A stretch of 64,000 nucleotides of DNA from Dyella choica. Lineage in GTDB: Bacteria > Pseudomonadota > Gammaproteobacteria > Xanthomonadales > Rhodanobacteraceae. Both the position numbers and the translations under genes were made by a program. A model generated the notes under the pieces. The model did not search any database. It saw only the letters and a program-made list of their open reading frames with translations, and was not told the DNA's origin. The stretch is from NCBI RefSeq assembly GCF_003977665.1, contig NZ_RYYV01000004.1, positions 62,001 through 126,000 on the forward strand. Direction: 5' to 3'. Positions 60,598 through 64,000 of this stretch are shown one piece after another; the first letter of the stretch is position 1, and every line of letters begins with the position of its first letter.

Positions 60598-61859
60598 CGC
60601 TTGAGGCGATCGAGCAATTGCTGAAGGACACCATGGGTCTGGACGCTGCATCGATCGGGCGCTCGGCTGTCGCACGGGCCACGCAGGAACGCATGTCGGC
60701 AAGCGGGCTCTCGGACCACCAAGTGTATTGGGCACAGCTCAATGCGTCTGCCCATGAACTGCAGGAATTGATCGAAGCCGTGGTGGTGCCCGAGACGTGG
60801 TTCTTCCGCGACAAGGAAGTCTATCGAGCGTTGGCCAGCGTGGTCCGCGACGGCCATCTGCAAAATGCCATCCAGTGCGATACGTTGCGACTGCTGAGCC
60901 TGCCCTGCTCGACCGGGGAAGAGCCCTACTCGATCGCCATGACGTTGCTTGAGTGTGGCTTTCCCCTCGATCGATTTGTCATCGATGCGGTCGACATCAG
61001 CACGCGATCGCTCGCCTTGGCCAGGTCCGCGGTGTACGGAGCCAACTCTTTCCGCAGCGGCGACCTGGGCTTTCGACAGACTCATTTCGAGCAGGTCGGC
61101 ACCTTTTGGCATCTGCACGATCGAATTCGCCAGGCCGTGCGTTTTCAGCTGGGTAACGTGCTGGGCTCCGACTTTTTTCCAGGCGAGGCAATCTACCACG
61201 TCATCTTCTGCCGTAACCTACTCATCTATTTCGATCGTGCAACGCAGGAAGCCTGTATCAAAGTGCTGCTGCGCCTGCTCAAGCCGGAAGGCTATCTTTT
61301 CATCGGCCCTGCCGAAAGCGGAGTGTTGCTCAGCCACCGTTTCATTTCCGCGAAGATCGCCAACGCCTTTGTGTTCCGGCCGCCCTCCTCCATGCCAGCC
61401 GCCAAGGCGCCAGTTGCGGTAAGCAAGTCGATGGACGACCTCGTTCGACAACGCGCAGCACCGGCTGCGACCAGGCCGTCGATACCATCGCGACACGCTC
61501 CCGCCACGCGGCCAACCATTGAGCGGCAGCCAGCGGTGTCGATGCCGCCGGACAGCAGGGATGCCATCACACGCCTTGCGGATCAAGGTCATTTGGACGA
61601 AGCGTCAAAAGCATGCGAGGCGCATATTCAGGCGCACGGCCTGTCCGCATGGACCTGTCACCTGATGGGCCTGATACGGCAAGCGGCCGGTAACGCCAGG
61701 GATGCCATACCTTACTTTCGCAAAGCGCTCTATCTGGACCCCAACCATTACGAAGCCATGACGCATCTGGCCCTGCTGCTGGAGAAGCAGGGTGATGCCA
61801 CGGGCGCGCAAGCCATGCAACGACGACTGAAACGTCTGACTCGTCAACCGGGGCGATGA
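60594..61859 (+). CDS. wspC: CheR-type methyltransferase with TPR, WspC
   Basis: A 421-residue MCP glutamate methyltransferase. It shows the CheR blocks VVVPETWFFRDKEVYRAL and LLSLPCSTGEEPYSIAM (SAM-binding), then YHVIFCRNLLIYFD. A linker of low complexity is followed by a TPR pair (ACEAHIQAHGLSAWTCHLMGLIRQAAGNARDAIPYFRKALYLDP in outline). The C-terminal TPR is characteristic of WspC. It methylates the receptor to tune the pathway. The ATG at 60594 overlaps the wspB stop. Confidence 0.9.
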   Translation: MTLEAIEQLLKDTMGLDAASIGRSAVARATQERMSASGLSDHQVYWAQLNASAHELQELIEAVVVPETWFFRDKEVYRALASVVRDGHLQNAIQCDTLRLLSLPCSTGEEPYSIAMTLLECGFPLDRFVIDAVDISTRSLALARSAVYGANSFRSGDLGFRQTHFEQVGTFWHLHDRIRQAVRFQLGNVLGSDFFPGEAIYHVIFCRNLLIYFDRATQEACIKVLLRLLKPEGYLFIGPAESGVLLSHRFISAKIANAFVFRPPSSMPAAKAPVAVSKSMDDLVRQRAAPAATRPSIPSRHAPATRPTIERQPAVSMPPDSRDAITRLADQGHLDEASKACEAHIQAHGLSAWTCHLMGLIRQAAGNARDAIPYFRKALYLDPNHYEAMTHLALLLEKQGDATGAQAMQRRLKRLTRQPGR

Positions 61860-61860
61860 G

Positions 61861-62571
61861 ATGGTCACGGACACCGAAGCACCCGTTATGCGACGCGCCG
61901 ATATCGACGCATGCTGGAACAGCATCGGCGTTCGCGGCGACCACAGTTGCGCGGCTTTGGTGCAGCACGTGCATTGTCGCAATTGCCCGGTCTACGCCGC
62001 CGCCGCCGCCGAACTGCTCGATGCGCCCTTGCCGAACGACCACCTGTCGTTCTGGACACCGCTGGTTGCGCAGGCGCCCACGTCGACGGAAGAAGCGGAA
62101 GTTCTCTCACTGGTGATATTTCGTGCCGGCGGCGAACTGCTGGCCTTGCCAACGAGGACGTTCAAGGAAGTAGTCGGGCACCGGATGATCCATGCCATTC
62201 CTCATCGACGCGATGGCGTCATTCTTGGAATCACCAATATCCGTGGTGAATTGGTGGTCTGCGCTTCGCTGCTGCATTTGCTCGGCCTGGAGGCGACCCC
62301 GAAGAAAAAAGGCGACAAGCAGAACATGCTGAACGAACGAATGCTGGTGATCGAACACAAAGGAACGCACACCGCTTTTCCCGTGGATGAAATTCACGAA
62401 GTGGGACGCTTCCGGGTGGCGGACTTCGGTGATGTGCCATCGACGCTGGCCAAAGCGGCATCCACTTATGTCAAGGCCATTGTTACGTGGCAGGGCCGAT
62501 CCGCCGGCCTGCTTGACGATCAGCTGCTGCTCTTCACCATCAACCGGAGCCTGACATTAGCCACGACCTGA
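61861..62571 (+). CDS. wspD: CheW-like adaptor, WspD
   Basis: A 236-residue CheW-family protein. An N-terminal extension of about 70 residues contains a Cys cluster (CSAALVQHVHCRNCPVY) and is followed by a CheW core (LVIFRAGGELLALPTRTFKEVVGHR, IPHRRDGVILGITNIRGELVVC in outline). It starts 1 nt after the wspC stop. It is the second adaptor of the Wsp signalling array. The Cys-rich extension is a recognisable feature of WspD. Confidence 0.88.
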   Translation: MVTDTEAPVMRRADIDACWNSIGVRGDHSCAALVQHVHCRNCPVYAAAAAELLDAPLPNDHLSFWTPLVAQAPTSTEEAEVLSLVIFRAGGELLALPTRTFKEVVGHRMIHAIPHRRDGVILGITNIRGELVVCASLLHLLGLEATPKKKGDKQNMLNERMLVIEHKGTHTAFPVDEIHEVGRFRVADFGDVPSTLAKAASTYVKAIVTWQGRSAGLLDDQLLLFTINRSLTLATT

Positions 62572-62582
62572 GCCAGCTGTCG

Positions 62583-64000
62583 ATGATGGATCTGTTCCGC
62601 CTGGAGACCGAAAGCCAGGTACAGGTTCTTACTTCCGGACTGCTTGCGTTGGAGCGCGACTCGAGCGCACCCGAGCAGTTGGAGGCCTGCATGCGTGCCG
62701 CCCATTCCCTGAAGGGAGCGGCGCGCATTGTCGACATCGCCGCGGGCGTCAATGTAGCGCATGCGATGGAAGACATCTTCGTAGCCGCACAGCACGGCAC
62801 GCTGCGCTTGAAGCAGCCGCACATTGACGTGCTGTTGCGGGGCCTGGATCTTTTCAATCGTATCGCCAATACCGCCGAGTCCCATCTCGTTCGCTGGACC
62901 AGCGAGCTTCATGCGGAAGTCGATGCTCATTTGGCCGACTCGCGCGGCCTACTCACCTCATCCTTCATCGCCGACGAAGCGATCACGGCAGCGCCACAGG
63001 AACCTGCCGCTGAAAGCCAATCCAACGCGATCGCTCCGTCTGCCGTGGCAACCGCTGCCGGCGATGCACGGGATTCGCGTGAGCAAGCACTGCGCATTAC
63101 CGCCAATCACTTGAACCGGCTGCTCGGCCTAGCCGGCGAAGCGCTGGTGGATTCGCGCCAGCTAAGGCCCTTCGTCGATTCGCTGCTCAAGCTTAAGCGG
63201 CTTCACTATGGCGCGCGCAAGGCCATGGAAGAACTTCATCACTCCCTGCCTACGCAGATGCTGAACGAGCGTGACGCACAAGTCTTGGAGACCTTGCACG
63301 ATCATATCGCGCGTTCTCAAGAGTTGCTCGCCGATAACCTCGTCGGATTGGAGAACTTCGCCTACCGGTCCTCCGACCTGGCCAATCGTCTGTATCACGA
63401 AGCTGTGACCTGCCGAATGCTGCCCTTCGCCGATGGTGTGCGTGGCTTGCCACGCATGGCGCGCGATGTGGCGCGCGGGCTTGGCAAGCAGGTGCACTTG
63501 GAGATCGTCGGCGAATCGACCCAGGTGGATCGCGAAGTGCTGGAAAAACTGGAAGCACCCTTGGGACACCTCATCCGCAATGCGATCGATCACGGCATCT
63601 GCCTGCCGGACGAGCGCATTGCGCTTGGCAAAGCCGCCGAAGGCACCATCCGCCTGGAAGCGCGCCACAACAACGGCATGCTGATGATCAGTGTGTCAGA
63701 CGATGGCCGCGGCATCAGCCTGCCGGGACTGCGCGAGGCGATAGTACGGCGCAATTTGACCACAGCCGAAATGGCAGGGCGGCTCTCCGACGAAGAGTTG
63801 CTGGAATTCCTGTTCCTTCCCGGCTTCACCATGCGGGACAGCGTCACCGAGATATCCGGCCGTGGCGTCGGGCTGGATGTGGTGCAGGACATGGTGAAGC
63901 GCTTGCGGGGCAAGGTGCACATTTCCACCTCTTCCGGCGAAGGGGCGCGCTTCCAGCTGCAGTTGCCATTGAGCCTTTCCGTGGTGCGGGCATTGCTGGT
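62583..64000 (+). CDS. wspE: CheA-type hybrid histidine kinase, WspE, partial
   Basis: At least 472 residues, cut by the right edge. The Hpt domain carries the phosphorylated H41 in RAAHSLKGAAR. A P2-less linker is followed by the dimerisation helices, the ATPase N-box HLIRNAIDHGI, G-boxes DDGRGIS and GRGVGLDVV, and the start of the CheW-like domain (FQLQLPLSLSVVRALLV). A receiver domain would be expected further on. Its ATG lies 11 nt after the wspD stop. WspE phosphorylates WspR (a diguanylate cyclase) and the methylesterase WspF, both probably just outside the window. Confidence 0.9.
   Translation, partial: MMDLFRLETESQVQVLTSGLLALERDSSAPEQLEACMRAAHSLKGAARIVDIAAGVNVAHAMEDIFVAAQHGTLRLKQPHIDVLLRGLDLFNRIANTAESHLVRWTSELHAEVDAHLADSRGLLTSSFIADEAITAAPQEPAAESQSNAIAPSAVATAAGDARDSREQALRITANHLNRLLGLAGEALVDSRQLRPFVDSLLKLKRLHYGARKAMEELHHSLPTQMLNERDAQVLETLHDHIARSQELLADNLVGLENFAYRSSDLANRLYHEAVTCRMLPFADGVRGLPRMARDVARGLGKQVHLEIVGESTQVDREVLEKLEAPLGHLIRNAIDHGICLPDERIALGKAAEGTIRLEARHNNGMLMISVSDDGRGISLPGLREAIVRRNLTTAEMAGRLSDEELLEFLFLPGFTMRDSVTEISGRGVGLDVVQDMVKRLRGKVHISTSSGEGARFQLQLPLSLSVVRALL

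Overview
This is a 64 kb, GC-rich chromosomal window from a gammaproteobacterium, most likely a Rhodanobacteraceae/Xanthomonadales relative such as Dyella, Luteibacter or Rhodanobacter. The placement is inferred from a Xanthomonas/Caulobacter-type TonB receptor next to a LacI-controlled glycosidase locus, a Wsp chemosensory operon, GTAG-footed REP palindromes and codon bias. No rRNA, tRNA or CRISPR array was seen. Accessory modules dominate.

Layout. 1-298 is the N-terminus of a secreted GH27 alpha-galactosidase. 715-7451 (minus) is an unusual locus: a PLP enzyme, a 149-aa unknown, a protein with more than 20 PGLAG pentapeptides, a small helical protein, a degenerate NodU-type carbamoyltransferase domain, a DUF6445-type 2OG oxygenase, a haem-oxygenase-like di-iron protein and a P450. 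A divergent XRE regulator stands beside it. Three different oxygenase chemistries next to a low-complexity repeat protein suggest a biosynthetic or protein-modification system that I cannot match to a known type. 8375-10007 is a Y1/HUH transposase bracketed by two five-copy arrays that share an inverted 10-bp core. 10102-20570 is a 2000-aa autotransporter divergent from a SARP-like BTAD/AAA/TPR regulator, with an 11-bp-period direct repeat between them. 20680-28468 is a mosaic of small enzymes and regulators, with a remnant of a Sel1-repeat gene.

28879-39553 is a carbohydrate locus: LacI-type palindrome, glucokinase, TonB receptor, APC permease, GH2 exo-beta-glucosaminidase, LacI regulator and sulfotransferase. 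It probably imports and degrades glucosamine-containing glycans. 39717-42376 holds NIPSNAP, ABM-nitroreductase fusion and AraC genes. 43033-49363 holds an asparagine-synthetase-like enzyme, an alpha/beta hydrolase and a class II lanthipeptide pair (LanA-LanM) with no transporter in view. 49430-51715 is a YdeP-like molybdoenzyme.

51998-56561 is a compact archaic (Csu-type) chaperone-usher pilus operon. 57072-58103 is a ParD-like protein translationally coupled to a methionine aminopeptidase, behind a three-copy 11-bp operator-like repeat. 58449-64000 is a Wsp operon (MCP, CheW, CheR-TPR, CheW, CheA), cut by the window end. Dispersed repeats include a long interspersed element of about 180 bp (two copies), GTAG-type REP elements (two full, one half) and short GC-rich hairpins.
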